Part shown: positions 41,204 to 51,400 of the stretch, one piece after another
Layout: the number at the start of each line of letters is the position of its first letter
Numbering within the stretch: position 1 is the stretch's first letter
DNA from: Flavobacteriales bacterium
GTDB taxonomy: Bacteria; Bacteroidota; Bacteroidia; Flavobacteriales_D; Sanyastnellaceae
NCBI GenBank assembly: GCA_018402085.1
Contig: JAGYJM010000002.1
Location: forward strand, 1,984,001 to 2,048,000
DNA length: 64,000 nt
Reading direction: 5' to 3'
Made by a program: the position numbers and the translations under genes
Notes under the pieces: generated by a model
What the model saw: only the letters and a program-made list of their open reading frames with translations
Told to the model about the DNA's origin: nothing
Databases searched by the model: none

Positions 41204-43159
41204 ATGCGCGCACTGCTCACACTCAATCATTACTTCTGGAAGTACCGCGGCAAGCTAGCGCTGGGTATTTTTTTCATCATTTTGACCAACGTCTTCACAG
41301 TGTTTGCTCCGCTTCTGATAGGTGACGGAGTGCAGGTGTTGCGTCAGGCAAATGAGCGTTTTTTTGAGCCGATTGACGCCTTTCAGACTAATGATGACGC
41401 CGCAAAAGCGGCGGATGCGAACACGCAAGGCACGCCCGAGGGTCAGTCGAAAGAAGAACTCTTCAGTAAGCCCACCGATCTCGAACTGCCTTTCACTTTG
41501 CAAGGACTCTCGGATGTATTCGGCATTTCGATCGGAGCTACAAAGAACATCAGCAGCTTCAGCCAATTGCAGAATGCAATTCTTCAGGTGGGCATTCTGC
41601 TTGCTGTGCTGTACATCGTCGCTTACTTTCTGAAAGGGGTATTCCTCTTCTTCACACGCCAGACCATCATCGTCATGTCGCGCCTGATTGAATACGATCA
41701 GAAAAACGAAATCTACCAGCACTACCAGGAGCTGAGCATGGGCTTTTACAAGCGCAACCGCACCGGCGACTTGATGAACCGAATCAGTGAAGATGTATCC
41801 AAAGTCAGAATGTACCTGGGTCCGGCCGTCATGTACACACTGAACCTTGTCGTATTGATCGTACTGGTGGTCTCGGTGATGCTCTTCATCGACTGGGAGC
41901 TCACGCTCTATGCGCTGCTACCCCTGCCGTTTATGTCGGTATGCATCTACTACGTCAGCAGCACCATCAACAAGCGCAGCGAACAAGTGCAACGCCAGCA
42001 GTCGCGCCTGAGCACCATTGTGCAAGAATCAATGTCAGGCATTCGTGTGCTCAAAGCTTACCACCGTGAAGAGAATAGCAACCGCCATTTCAGCGAAGAA
42101 TCTGACCTCTACAAAATGAAGGCGCTCTCACTTGTAAAGGTCGATGCCCTGTTCATGCCGATCATCGTCTTGCTGGTGGGCTTGAGCACCATTTTGACGA
42201 TCTACATTGGCGGACAAAAAGTCATTGCGGGTGAACTTGGGGTGGAGCATATTTTCAGCTTCGTCTTTTTCGTCAACCAGCTCACCTGGCCATTTGCTTC
42301 CGTCGGCTGGGTAACCTCCCTCGTGCAAAAAGCTGAGGCCTCGCAAGAACGCATCAACGAGTTTCTCGACACAAAGCCTGAGATCACCAATTCGGCTGAA
42401 GAAGCCCCGAAGATCAACGGTGAGATTGAGTTCAGAAACGTTTCGTTTGTTTACCCTGATTCCGGCATCCGGGCACTCAAGGATGTCTCCTTCCATATTT
42501 CCCCCGGAGAAACCCTGGCGATCATCGGACGAACGGGAAGCGGGAAAAGTACCATCGCCAACTTAATCGCTCGACAGTTCGATCCTTCTCAGGGTGAGGT
42601 TTTGCTCGATGGCAAGCCCTTGCCGGAGCATAACCTTTATCAGTTGCGGTCGAGCATAGGCTACGTTCCTCAGGAGGTCTTTCTCTTCTCAGACAGCATT
42701 CGCGAGAACATTGCTTTCGGACTCGATCATACAGACGATGCTGAAGTGATTCAGGCAGCCAAAGACGCACAGGTACACCAAAACATTGAAGATTTCCCGA
42801 AGCAATACGATACCCGTCTCGGTGAGCGGGGCATCAACCTGAGCGGCGGACAAAAACAGCGGATTTCGATCGCTCGTGCGATCATCAAAAACCCGCAGAT
42901 CCTGATGTTTGATGATTGCCTCAGTGCCGTTGATACCGAAACAGAAGAGGCGATCCTGAACAACCTCAAGCGCATCATGCAAGGGAAGACCTCGATCATT
43001 ATCTCACACCGCGTCTCTTCCATTAAACACGCTGACCGCATCCTGGTTATGGACAACGGCGAAATCATCGAGCGCGGCACGCACGAAGAACTGGTTGAAG
43101 CCGATGGCACCTACGCCGAACTCTACCGCAAGCAATTGTTAGAAGAGCAGGCGGTGTAA
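41204..43159 (+). CDS. ABC exporter, fused membrane and ATPase domains (MsbA/YheI-like)
   Basis: 651 residues. Membrane domain to about residue 390, with a long soluble insertion between helices 1 and 2 (about 45-100). ATPase: Walker A IIGRTGSGKST, Q-loop YVPQEVFLFSD, signature LSGGQKQR, Walker B ILMFDDCLSAVD, switch His in IIISHRVSS. Walker B ends Asp-Asp instead of Asp-Glu, as in the weak half of heterodimeric exporters. A partner is not adjacent. A GATG hairpin element (41398-41417) lies in the inter-helix insertion. The last 44 bp (43116-43159) recur after each of the two giant genes downstream. Confidence 0.9.
   Translation: MRALLTLNHYFWKYRGKLALGIFFIILTNVFTVFAPLLIGDGVQVLRQANERFFEPIDAFQTNDDAAKAADANTQGTPEGQSKEELFSKPTDLELPFTLQGLSDVFGISIGATKNISSFSQLQNAILQVGILLAVLYIVAYFLKGVFLFFTRQTIIVMSRLIEYDQKNEIYQHYQELSMGFYKRNRTGDLMNRISEDVSKVRMYLGPAVMYTLNLVVLIVLVVSVMLFIDWELTLYALLPLPFMSVCIYYVSSTINKRSEQVQRQQSRLSTIVQESMSGIRVLKAYHREENSNRHFSEESDLYKMKALSLVKVDALFMPIIVLLVGLSTILTIYIGGQKVIAGELGVEHIFSFVFFVNQLTWPFASVGWVTSLVQKAEASQERINEFLDTKPEITNSAEEAPKINGEIEFRNVSFVYPDSGIRALKDVSFHISPGETLAIIGRTGSGKSTIANLIARQFDPSQGEVLLDGKPLPEHNLYQLRSSIGYVPQEVFLFSDSIRENIAFGLDHTDDAEVIQAAKDAQVHQNIEDFPKQYDTRLGERGINLSGGQKQRISIARAIIKNPQILMFDDCLSAVDTETEEAILNNLKRIMQGKTSIIISHRVSSIKHADRILVMDNGEIIERGTHEELVEADGTYAELYRKQLLEEQAV
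41398..41417 (+). repeat. GATG hairpin element copy 12 (in ABC exporter gene)
   Basis: CGCCGC-AAAA-GCGGCG-GATG, identical to copies 1 and 13. Encodes Ala-Ala-Lys-Ala-Ala-Asp in a soluble insertion. Confidence 0.85.
43116..43159 (+). repeat. 44-bp direct repeat, copy A (3' end of ABC exporter gene)
   Basis: Begins CCGAACTCTACCGCAAGCA and ends CGGTGTAA, the exporter's stop codon. Copy C (52182-52225) is identical over 44 bp; copy B (47048-47091) has five or six mismatches. Confidence 0.9.
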
Positions 43160-43344
43160 GACGTCATTATAGAAAGAAGATGCCTAGAAGTTCTTAATCT
43201 AATCAGAATCAACAAAAGCGTTTTCACTGTTTTGCCCGCTTCACGCAATCGAAGGAATCAAGAAATGATACAATGCAACCGGTAATTCATTGATAAGAGC
43301 CCGGTTAAATGATTATCTTCGAAGAAGATAGAGAAAATTCTGAC

Positions 43345-46300
43345 ATGCGCCTTTTAACCGTCTTTCTCTTAACAATCAGTTCATTTTTTCTCAATGCACA
43401 ACAGTTCATTGAAAATACCGGTCAGTGGCCTGACCACGTGCTGTTTTGTGCGGAGTTGGCTGATATGACATGTTATATTGAGACAGGAGGCATTACCACA
43501 GTCGTCACGCATCCTGAAGACCGACGTAAATGGGCACTTCAACAGCACAATGATGCTGAAGAAGATGCTACTTTCGCGCCCCGTGCTCACGCCTTGAAAT
43601 TCAACTGGTTGAAGACCTCTGAAAACACCAAGGTTTCATCAGTGAACTGGAGCAGCGAAGCCATTTACCGCTACTACGGTTGCTTTGGTGAGCAGAAAGA
43701 GCCCTCTCGTGCCGCTTCCGCGTTTACACTTACCAACGTTTGGCCGGGTATTGATATTCGCTTTGGCTTCAACGGGGGTAAGTTGAAGTACGACTACCTG
43801 GTCTCAGCAGAAGCTGATAAGAACGATATCGCCATAGAAATTGAAGGAGCTGATGCGCTGAACCTTAGAAACAATGCCCTGCACATTGGCACCTCTTGCG
43901 GCACCCTCATTGAACATTTGCCCGAGTGTTGGGCGGTGAACGAAGGCGAAAAAACGACGGTTGATATTGACTACACCGTGGAGGGGAGAAGAGTTGGTTT
44001 GCGATGGTTAGCAGACCATGAGTCTGCCTACATTATTGATCCTGAATTGGTCTTCGCGACTTATATTGGAGCTACTTTACAGCCCGATGGGATTCCAGCT
44101 ACGAATAATTCAATTGGCTGTGGAAGTAACAGTTCTCCAAACGGTGATATGGTGGTTACATCTATGTTTGGAAATGATGTGAATTATCCTCAAACCATCG
44201 GTACTATTCTTCTTCTGCCTGGAAATGGTGGTGTAGGTGTCACAAGATTTTCTAGTGACGGCAATGAATTGACTTGGTCAACAAGAATAAATTTAGGTGC
44301 TCGGCCTCTCGCCATGTATTTCGAGAGTGATTACTTAGCTCTTGTTATAGCATCAAACGAATGTTCATCACAGAGTCTATTCTTCACCGAACCACAGCTC
44401 TGTGCTTCTGACCCTGACCCCGTGTATGAATACCTCAGTATGTTGGTGTTCACCGCTGACGGCAGTGAGTTGATCGCAGCGCGCTGCATTGGGTCTTACG
44501 ATCACCACAATTCAGGCGGGCCAAAGCGCCCCCTTGCCGGTATTGACCGAACACCAGAGGGAGATTATGTGGTGGTGGCTTCCTCTCCTGACTCCAATTT
44601 TCCCTCAACACCCGGTGTAGCGCAAGAGAACTGGGCGGGTACACGCGATGCCGTGCTCTTCAAAATCAGTGATGACCTTGAAACCTTGCATTGGAGTACC
44701 TACTATGGTGGTGAAAGCAATGATTACGGCTCCAGTGTGAAAGTAGCAGAAGATGGCAGCATATACATTTGCGGTCATACTACGTCTAATGATTTTATAT
44801 TCGATGGTACCCTTTCACCGGACGACTTTCCGGGACTTCTTTCTTTACAAGCCGGCTTTCTTGCGCATTTCACGGCTGAAGGTGAGCTATTGAATGCGCG
44901 AGTCTTTGATTACCTCCCTGATTTCGATTTAGACTATTTGGGAGTTGGATTGAAGGAAGCTCTTTTTTTTGTCGATACTGACCCTCAAGGCAATGTGGTG
45001 GTGATCGGTACTAACGAAAACAACACTGCCGACATACCCGTTACCGAAGGCCTGTACCTTAACCCAGACGGAGGCTGCTTCATTGCGGCCTGCACTCCTG
45101 ACCTCAACGAAGTCATCTACACGACCCGTATTGGCTATGAACCCACCCGCAACCACATGCCTGTGGCCTTTATGGTTGATGATTGCGGGTATATCTACAC
45201 CTCTATTTGCACCCGCTCAGGTGGCCTCATTACTGACGCTCCGTTGACGGATGACGCCCTTGCTGATCAGGGTGGCTTTTACCTCGCGGTCTACGAACCG
45301 GGCATGACCGGTCTTGAATATGCAACGCTCGCAGGTGGCGATCATATTGATGCCGGCTACAGCGTTTTTGATGAACGCGGTGTTGTCTACCAGACGGTCT
45401 GCGTGCCGCCTGAAGAAACCTACTTCACTACCACACCCGGTGCATGGGCTGAAGAGAAATCGCTTCTTTATGAATTAGGCGCCTTCAAAATTGATATGGA
45501 GCGCAACATCAGCGTCGCGCAATTTGGTCTTTCAAGAATCGATACTACAGAGTGTCCGCCCTACCACATTGCATTCAACAACTTCAGTACCGAAGGCGAA
45601 GTTGGTTTCTTCATCAATGGTGAACCCACTGAACTGGCAGATACCCTCGTTTTTGACAGCGGTGGTACCTACGAGATCGGCTTGAGCGTATTCAATCCTG
45701 AAACATGTAACCAGACCGATACGTTGTATAAGGTGCTGAACCTTCCTGAGTACAGTCCGCCGGTTTCACTCGCTGATATTGCCACCTCTGATCTTTGCAC
45801 ACCCGGCGGTTTTCAGGTTGATGGCGTATTCACCGGTGATACAAACGGTGAGGTACTGTGGCAACTCAATGATGATCCCGTGGCCAGTGGTGACGTCTTG
45901 AATACCACCCTCAACCTTGCGGGCAGTTACGAACTTCAGGTCATCGCCACTGACTCGCTTTGTTTTGCCAATGATACGCTCTCTGCAAGTTTTGACTATA
46001 CGCCCTTTGACGTGAGTTTTGAGACCACCGTCTCTGACAGTTGCACGTTGCCGGTAACTTTTAATGCTACTGTTCAAGGAAATGGCTGGTCTGCTACGCA
46101 ATGGCTCACAGATGGAAGCATTCAGTCAGATCAAGTGACCTTCTCAACAGCGTTTAGCGACCCCGGTACTTACACCATCACTGCTGAAGTCTCTTCGGAG
46201 GCCTGCGGAACGGTCTCGCAATCATGGGAAGTTGAAGCACTGGGAACGGTCGTCGTCGCTACAGAACTTGAAGATGATATCACCCTGTGTGAAGGCGACG

Positions 46301-47043
46301 CCATTGAACTCAACGCCTCCACCTCGCAAGGAACCATTGAATGGGTAAACAGTGAAGGTGCATCCTTTGACAACGGTCAGGCGTTCACCGCCTCAAACGA
46401 ACAAGATACCCTATTGGCCGTTGCCACTGATCTGCAGAGCTGCAACCTGGCTGATACGCTTGAAATCACCATTCAAACTGTCACGCCTCCCAATGCAGGC
46501 ATGACTATCTCATGGCTGTCTGACATCTGTGACCCGGAAGCTCTGCTGCAACTCTCGTATACAGGCCAAAATGCGCAAGAGGTCGAGTGGAGTGACGGAC
46601 AAGGAAACACACCGGTTGGTGAATCAACATTGGCGACATACACCGAAAGCGGTACTTACACCATCGAGCAATGGGCTGTTAACCCACCCTGCCAACCGGC
46701 ATATACCTCTGAGGAGGTATTTGTTGAAGTCTTTGAGCCCGGGTCAAATGAACTTTCGGTTGTTCCGAACATTATCACTCCAAACAACGATGCCGTCAAC
46801 GACTGTTTTCGTTTGCCTTCAAATGATGCTGAACAATCACTCAGGTCGAACATCTCTCTGGAAATCTACAACCGATGGGGCGTGCTTATTGCTGCTGTCG
46901 AAGGTGACAACCCACAGTGGTGTCCTACACCAGACATCAGCGCCGGTCAGTATATCGCAGTCCTGAAATTTCTTGATATCTGCTCCGGAGAGCAGCAAGT
47001 CATCAGGCAGTACCTGACGGTGAAGAAGGATTACCGCAGATAG
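43345..47043 (+). CDS. giant secreted protein, propeller-like, T9SS (CHU_C-type) C-terminus, paralogue 1
   Basis: 1232 residues from ATG 43345, which opens a signal peptide (RLLTVFLLTISSFFLNAQQ); an ATG at 43309 adds 12 acidic residues. N-terminal part QFIENTGQWPDHVLFCAELADMTCYIETGG matches the DUF7948-like domain of Bacteroidota surface proteins. An SBBP-like propeller follows (residues ~230-720: HWSTYYGGESNDYGSSVKVAEDGSIYICGHT), then Cys-containing Ig/PKD-like repeats (~730-1130) and a gliding-motility C-terminal domain (VVPNIITPNNDAVNDCFRLP...LEIYNRWGVLI...GQYIAVLKF). Probably exported by the type IX system. A paralogue lies at 48473. Function unknown; adhesin or matrix protein is a guess. 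Confidence 0.87.
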   Translation: MRLLTVFLLTISSFFLNAQQFIENTGQWPDHVLFCAELADMTCYIETGGITTVVTHPEDRRKWALQQHNDAEEDATFAPRAHALKFNWLKTSENTKVSSVNWSSEAIYRYYGCFGEQKEPSRAASAFTLTNVWPGIDIRFGFNGGKLKYDYLVSAEADKNDIAIEIEGADALNLRNNALHIGTSCGTLIEHLPECWAVNEGEKTTVDIDYTVEGRRVGLRWLADHESAYIIDPELVFATYIGATLQPDGIPATNNSIGCGSNSSPNGDMVVTSMFGNDVNYPQTIGTILLLPGNGGVGVTRFSSDGNELTWSTRINLGARPLAMYFESDYLALVIASNECSSQSLFFTEPQLCASDPDPVYEYLSMLVFTADGSELIAARCIGSYDHHNSGGPKRPLAGIDRTPEGDYVVVASSPDSNFPSTPGVAQENWAGTRDAVLFKISDDLETLHWSTYYGGESNDYGSSVKVAEDGSIYICGHTTSNDFIFDGTLSPDDFPGLLSLQAGFLAHFTAEGELLNARVFDYLPDFDLDYLGVGLKEALFFVDTDPQGNVVVIGTNENNTADIPVTEGLYLNPDGGCFIAACTPDLNEVIYTTRIGYEPTRNHMPVAFMVDDCGYIYTSICTRSGGLITDAPLTDDALADQGGFYLAVYEPGMTGLEYATLAGGDHIDAGYSVFDERGVVYQTVCVPPEETYFTTTPGAWAEEKSLLYELGAFKIDMERNISVAQFGLSRIDTTECPPYHIAFNNFSTEGEVGFFINGEPTELADTLVFDSGGTYEIGLSVFNPETCNQTDTLYKVLNLPEYSPPVSLADIATSDLCTPGGFQVDGVFTGDTNGEVLWQLNDDPVASGDVLNTTLNLAGSYELQVIATDSLCFANDTLSASFDYTPFDVSFETTVSDSCTLPVTFNATVQGNGWSATQWLTDGSIQSDQVTFSTAFSDPGTYTITAEVSSEACGTVSQSWEVEALGTVVVATELEDDITLCEGDAIELNASTSQGTIEWVNSEGASFDNGQAFTASNEQDTLLAVATDLQSCNLADTLEITIQTVTPPNAGMTISWLSDICDPEALLQLSYTGQNAQEVEWSDGQGNTPVGESTLATYTESGTYTIEQWAVNPPCQPAYTSEEVFVEVFEPGSNELSVVPNIITPNNDAVNDCFRLPSNDAEQSLRSNISLEIYNRWGVLIAAVEGDNPQWCPTPDISAGQYIAVLKFLDICSGEQQVIRQYLTVKKDYRR

Positions 47044-47047
47044 ATTA

Positions 47048-47091
47048 CCGAACTCTACCGCAAGCAGTTGTTAGAGGAACAGACGGTGTGA
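47048..47091 (+). repeat. 44-bp direct repeat, copy B
   Basis: Follows the stop of paralogue 1 by 4 nt. CCGAACTCTACCGCAAGCA is intact; the rest has five or six substitutions relative to the exporter's 3' end, and the reading frame is not used. Confidence 0.85.
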
Positions 47092-47116
47092 AGGAAGTCG
47101 ATCTGAGGTGAGCCTC

Positions 47117-48421
47117 TCAAGGACAATTCCCTGCACAAAGATCCGTCCAGTCAAGGCCAAAAGAAGAAAGCAGTATGTTTTGATCTGCTACATTGACGAT
47201 CCCGTCGCCATTGATATCTTGAGGACAACTACACGTATTACCCAATTCCCCAAGGAATAATGTCAAGTCAGCGGTATTGACAGCACCATCTTGATTAATG
47301 TCACCGTCAATACTACATTGAATCTCTTCAACTGTATTCTCAGTAGCTATGAAACAATCACCAACTGCGTCATCAGTTGAGAGCGTCAACGTGTAGTCGT
47401 CTGGAGTATCAATTTCACTGTAAACGAAATCTAAACTGTCATCGAAGCTACCCGGTGACCATTCTCCGTTAAATGTCAAGTTACTATCAGGAGAAGTAAA
47501 GAACACTTCTACAGAACCTTCTTGTAGAGTAACGCTATCGGTAGAAATTATGCAGTCAATTAGCACAGAGTCTAAGGTAAGCTCGAGTGAGTCTATCGGA
47601 ATGACGACATCGATTGAACTGGCGCAACCTGTAATAGTGTCCGTTACTTCTGATGAAAATGGTGAACTATCGATACCATTGTACTGAAAAGTATCAGCGT
47701 TCTGAGTAAGCTCAGCGAGCGGATGGGATTGGGTAACCAATGTATACTCACCACTGAAGGTGTTCACAATGCCATTCACAGACGCGTTCAGCGACCCACC
47801 AGCAGAGTCTGTACCAATCGTAAAGCAATTGAATAGCGTATCTATGCTGGTGATCTCAATCTCTGGAACGCCGTCTTCAACGGTAACCGATTCTATTAAT
47901 GTAGTGTCTACACAAAATTCGTCTTCAATAACTACAAGGTATTCTCCTTCAGACACCTCACTCCAGCCTACTCCTGGTGTAAAGTTTGGTGAAACATTAC
48001 CTAGTAGTTCAAGTTGACTTCCTTGATTCGCAATTACCGTGACTGAACCGGTTGAATCCGCGCAATCAGGTTCGGTCACAATTGTCAACGAATCAGCATT
48101 GAAGGGTACGTAAGCCGGATAACCAATAAAATCAATAAGCAATGAATCTAAAGTCGTGGTAAGTTCCAGATCAATATCACCACCGATGGACGCGTCAAAA
48201 TCCAGAACAACCTTGCTTATGCCTCCTTGAACAAATGACGTATCGAAAGTTGCACCAGATACTTCAATCGTAGAGTCAATCGGTGAGCCCCAGGCAGTAT
48301 TCGGAAACGCGAAACATACTTCACTGTCAGACGGATCAGCACAGTTCACCATCAAATCCCAAGTTTGGGAATAACCACAAAGACATAGTAGGCAGAAGAG
48401 AGATGTTAAGATATTCTTCAT
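47117..48421 (-). CDS. secreted protein with C-terminal dockerin-like Ca-binding repeats
   Basis: 434 residues with signal peptide (KNILTSLFCLLCLCGYSQT). A low-complexity, Asp/Ser/Thr-rich beta region (20-370) carries several Cys. The C-terminus has two dockerin/EF-hand-like repeats: GDINQDGAVNTADLTLFLGELG and QDINGDGIVNVADQNILLSSFG. In this group such repeats often close secreted proteins and may bind Ca or serve sorting; no cohesin is seen. It lies between the two giant paralogues in the opposite direction; its start is 15 nt from an upstream copy of the paralogue 2 leader. No family recognised for the middle. Confidence 0.75.
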   Translation of the reverse strand: MKNILTSLFCLLCLCGYSQTWDLMVNCADPSDSEVCFAFPNTAWGSPIDSTIEVSGATFDTSFVQGGISKVVLDFDASIGGDIDLELTTTLDSLLIDFIGYPAYVPFNADSLTIVTEPDCADSTGSVTVIANQGSQLELLGNVSPNFTPGVGWSEVSEGEYLVVIEDEFCVDTTLIESVTVEDGVPEIEITSIDTLFNCFTIGTDSAGGSLNASVNGIVNTFSGEYTLVTQSHPLAELTQNADTFQYNGIDSSPFSSEVTDTITGCASSIDVVIPIDSLELTLDSVLIDCIISTDSVTLQEGSVEVFFTSPDSNLTFNGEWSPGSFDDSLDFVYSEIDTPDDYTLTLSTDDAVGDCFIATENTVEEIQCSIDGDINQDGAVNTADLTLFLGELGNTCSCPQDINGDGIVNVADQNILLSSFGLDWTDLCAGNCP

Positions 48422-48472
48422 GAGAGAGAGATTTAAATGATTATCTTCGAGGAAGATAGAGAAAAATCTGAC

Positions 48473-51400
48473 ATGCGCCTTTTAACCGTCTTTGTCTTAA
48501 CAATCAGTTCATTTTTTCTCAATGCACAACAGTTCATTGAGAATACCGGTCAGTGGCCTGACCATGTGCTGTTTTGTGCGGAGTTGGCTGATATGACATG
48601 TTATATTGAGACAGGAGGCATTACCACGGTCATCACGCATCCTGAAGACAGACGCAAATGGGCACTTCAACAGCACAATGATGCTGAAGAAAATGCTTCT
48701 TTCGCGCCCCGTGCTCACGCTTTGAAATTCAACTGGTTGAAGACCTCTGAAAACACCAAGGTTTCATCAGTGAAATGGCGCAGCGAAGCCATTTACCGCT
48801 ACTACGGGTGCTTTGGTGAGCAGAAAGAGCCCTCTCGTGCCGCTTCAGGGTTTACACTTACCAACGTTTGGCCGGGTATTGATGTTCGCTTTAGTTTCAA
48901 TAAAGGTAAATTGAAGTACGACTACCTGGTCTCAGCTGAAGCTGATAAGAACGATATCGCCATAGAAATTGAAGGGGCTGATGCGCTGAACCTAAGAAAC
49001 AATGCCCTGCATATCGGCACCTCATGCGGCACCCTCATTGAGCACTTACCCAAATGTTGGGCGGTGAACGAAGGTGAAAAAACTACCGTTGATATTGACT
49101 ACACCTTGGAGGGGAAAAGCGTTGGTTTGCGTTGGTTAGCAGACCATGAGTCTGCCTACATTATTGATCCCGAATTGGTCTTCGCGACTTATATTGGGGC
49201 AACAATGGAGCCTGGCGGCAATCCAGAGTCAAGTAATGCCTTAGGTTGCGGTTCGAGTTCTTTTCCAAACGGCGATATGTTGGTGACGTCATTGTTCGGG
49301 ACAGGTACTATTTATCCAATCACGTCCGGTTCATTTATACCAGCAGGCGATGGTTCGGGTTGCATCGGATTGACAAGAATCTTGAGTGATGGTAGTGAGG
49401 TCTCATGGTCTACCAAAATTTGCACCCCTAACCTTAGACCGCTTGCTGTTCACTCAGATCAAGACAAGGCAGTGATTGTGATTAGATCACAAGATTGTTA
49501 TTCACAAAGTTTGTTTTACACTGAGCCACAGCTCTGTGCTTCTGATCCTGACCCGGCCTACGACTACCTCAGTATGTTGGTGTTCACCGCTGACGGCAGT
49601 GAGTTGATCGCAGCGCGCTGCATTGGGTCTTACGATCACCACAATTCAGGCGGGCCAAAGCGCCCCCTTGCCGGTATTGACCGAACACCAGAGGGAGATT
49701 ATGTGGTGGTGGCTTCCTCTCCTGACTCCAATTTTCCTTCGACACCCGGGGTGGCGCAAGAGAACTGGGCGGGTACACGCGATGCCGTGCTATTCAAAAT
49801 CAGTGATGACCTCGAAACCTTGCATTGGAGCACCTACTATGGTGGTGATAACCTCGACTACGGATCGAGTGTGAAAGTCGCAGAAGATGGCAGCATATAC
49901 ATTTGTGGTCACACGCGTTCGCATGATTTCATTTACAACGGGACGTTGTTTCCGGATGACTTACCCGGTTGGCTCAGTAGTGCTGCCGGCTTCGTGGCAC
50001 GTTTTACCACAGAAGGTGAACTTATGAATGCACGAGTTTTTGACTACCCGAACGACCCTGATGCTGATTATGGTAACAATGACTGGCAGGAGGCGCTTCT
50101 TTTTGTGGATACAGATCCGGAAGGCAATGTCGTAGTCATTGGACGCAACGAAAACAACACTGCTGACATCCCCGTTACCGAGGGGCTTTATCTCAACCCT
50201 GACGGTGGTTGTTTCATTGCGGCCTGCACTCCTGACCTCAACGAAGTCATCTACACGACCCGTATTGGCTATGAACCCACCCGCAACCACATGCCTGTGG
50301 CCTTTATGGTAGATGATTGCGGGTATATCTACACCTCTATTTGTACCCGCTCAGGAGGTCTCATCACTGACGCTCCGTTGACTGAGGATGCCCTTGCTGA
50401 TCAAGGCGGTTTTTACCATGCGGTCTATGAACCGGGTATGACCGGTCTTGAATATGCAACGCTCGCAGGTGGCGATCATATTGATGCCGGGTACAGCGTT
50501 TTTGATGAACGCGGTGTTGTCTACCAGACGGTCTGTGTGCCGCCTGAAGAAACCTACTTCACCACCACACCCGGTGCATGGGCTGAAGAAAAAACGCTTC
50601 TTTATGAGTTAGGCGCCTTCAAAATTGATATGGAGCGCAACATCAGCGTCGCGCAATTTGGTTTTTCAAGAATTGATACTACAGAATGTCCGCCCTACCA
50701 GATTGCATTCAACAACTTCAGTACCGAAGGCGAAGTTGGCTTCTTCATCAACGGCGAACTTTCTGAACTGGCAGATACCCTCGTTTTTGACAGCGGTGGT
50801 ACCTACGAGATCGGCTTGAGCGTATTCAATCCTGAAACGTGCAATCAGACTGATACGCTGTACAAAGTGCTGAACCTTCCTGAGTACAGTCCGCCGGTTT
50901 CACTCGCTGACATTACCACCTCTGATCTTTGCACACCCGGCGGCTTTCAGGTTGAAGGCGTATTCACCGGCAACACGAACGGAGAGGTACTCTGGCAACT
51001 CAATGATGCCCCTGTGGCAAGTGGTGACGCCTTGAATACAACGCTCAACCTTGCGGGCAGTTACGAACTTCAGGTCATCGCCACTGACTCGCTTTGCTTT
51101 GCCAATGATACGCTCTCTACAAGTTTTGACTACACGCCCTTTGACGTGAGTTTTGAGACCACCGTCTCTGACAGTTGCACGTTGCCGGTAACTTTTGACG
51201 CTATTGTTCAAGGAGATGGCTGGTCTGCTGCGCAATGGCTCACAGATGGAAGCATTCAGTCGGGTCAAGTGACATTTTCAACAGCGTTTAGCGATCAGGG
51301 TACCTACACTGTCACCGCTGAAGTCTCTTCAGAGACCTGCGGAACGGTCTCGCAATCATGGGAAGTTGAAGCACTGGGAACGGTTGTCATCGCTACAGAG

